10,469 nucleotides of DNA, taken from NCBI GenBank assembly GCA_001584585.1, contig LSYV01000047.1, positions 997,436-1,007,904 of the forward strand. Reading direction: 5' to 3'. The position numbers and the translations under genes were made by a program. This DNA comes from Gonium pectorale. Its lineage: Eukaryota; Chlorophyta; Chlorophyceae; Chlamydomonadales; Volvocaceae. Of this stretch, positions 9,973-10,469 are shown piece after piece (the stretch's first letter is position 1; every line of letters begins with the position of its first letter). Under the pieces are notes generated by a model. It did no database searches and had not been told where the DNA came from. It saw nothing but the letters and a program-made list of their open reading frames with translations.

Positions 9973-10469
9973 AGTGCGTATCGTTGTTTCACAGAGGCGG
10001 GAACAGGTGCTTCGCGAGTGGAAGGAAATGGAGCGGCGCGCGTCACGAGCTACTCATCACTGGTTTACACAATAAGTGGCCAGTGCCAACCAGGGTATAA
10101 GACAATGCCCGAAACTACGCTGCCCGTGCGCGGCACGAACACGCGCGCGCGGCGCACTACTGCCGTGTTTCAGCACACGCGGGACGTGAGGGTTCACTTT
10201 GTAGCATAGAAAAGGTGATTCCTGCTGCAACTTGCCCATGTCGATGCACATCACGGTGCCCTTCAGTATCGCACATATAGCTCCTTGCAGGTTGTTTGGA
10301 ACCGGTCACGGCGCAGCAACGCGCAAAATGACAATGTGCGATACTACAACCTGCAATAGGGCGATACAGTATTATGTTCCTGTAATAAGCGGCTGTTCTG
10401 GCCGGTATGGGCGCCTCTGTCATACGATAGTACGTGCCGTGACACAGCTGATCCGGCTTGGCGTATCAC
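9973..10469. other. Upstream region of the DUF3067 gene
   Basis: Probable 5' UTR and promoter of the minus-strand DUF3067 gene. No coding sequence is supported on either strand. A plus-strand TGTAA at 10381-10385 could end a plus-strand transcript, but no matching gene is visible. The notable structure is the interleaved inverted repeat at 10265-10356. Confidence 0.4.
10265..10356. repeat. Two interleaved perfect inverted repeats (pseudoknot order)
   Basis: AGTATCGCACAT (10265-10276) is the exact reverse complement of ATGTGCGATACT (10334-10345). TTGCAGGTTGT (10285-10295) is the exact reverse complement of ACAACCTGCAA (10346-10356). The order is A, B, A', B', with A' and B' touching, so both pairs could form together only in a pseudoknot-like fold. 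A further GCGATAC at 10361-10367 repeats part of A'. Confidence 0.85.

Overview
This window looks like nuclear DNA from a chlorophycean (volvocine-like) green alga. The evidence is GC-rich sequence, short GC-ending exons broken by many GT..AG introns of about 50-600 bases, TGTAA polyadenylation motifs (the green-algal type) behind gene ends, a green-type ubiquitin (Ser at position 19), and a cyanobacterial-type plastid protein carrying an N-terminal transit peptide. I assembled the gene models by hand by matching exon phases and splice sites. Introns take up most of each gene, so no single open frame covers a whole gene.

Layout, left to right. (1) Positions 1-1144, minus strand: the 5' half of the PIG-A/GPI3 gene (catalytic subunit of GPI-GlcNAc transferase). 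Three exons are visible and the gene runs off the left edge. (2) Positions 1853-2420, plus strand: a three-exon model for an unrecognised protein with a transit-peptide-like N-terminus and a repeated Ser-Phe-Asp-Gly-Asp motif. It is divergent from PIG-A across about 700 bases. (3) Positions 2421-3758 hold no gene I can support. (4) Positions 4011-5780, minus strand: a complete five-exon ubiquitin-ribosomal protein L40 fusion gene. Its stop codon sits alone at the start of the last exon, and a TGTAA motif follows 250 bases on. (5) Positions 5781-6890: upstream DNA of that gene plus a weak two-exon candidate on the plus strand. (6) Positions 6955-7219, minus strand: the C-terminal exons of an unrecognised protein, followed by three tandem TGTAA motifs. 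(7) Positions 8786-9972, minus strand: a complete four-exon gene for a plastid-targeted DUF3067 protein (194 residues). (8) Positions 9973-10469: upstream DNA with a pair of interleaved inverted repeats.

The recognised genes do unrelated jobs: ER glycolipid synthesis, cytosolic ribosome/ubiquitin supply, and a plastid protein of unknown role. I see no operon-like system, mobile element, CRISPR array or tRNA. The most unusual points are the stop-only final exon of the ubiquitin-L40 gene, the stop-free 81-base intron of the repeat protein, the unplaced protein ending at 6955, and the DUF3067 gene. I found no evidence of a wholly new multi-gene system.
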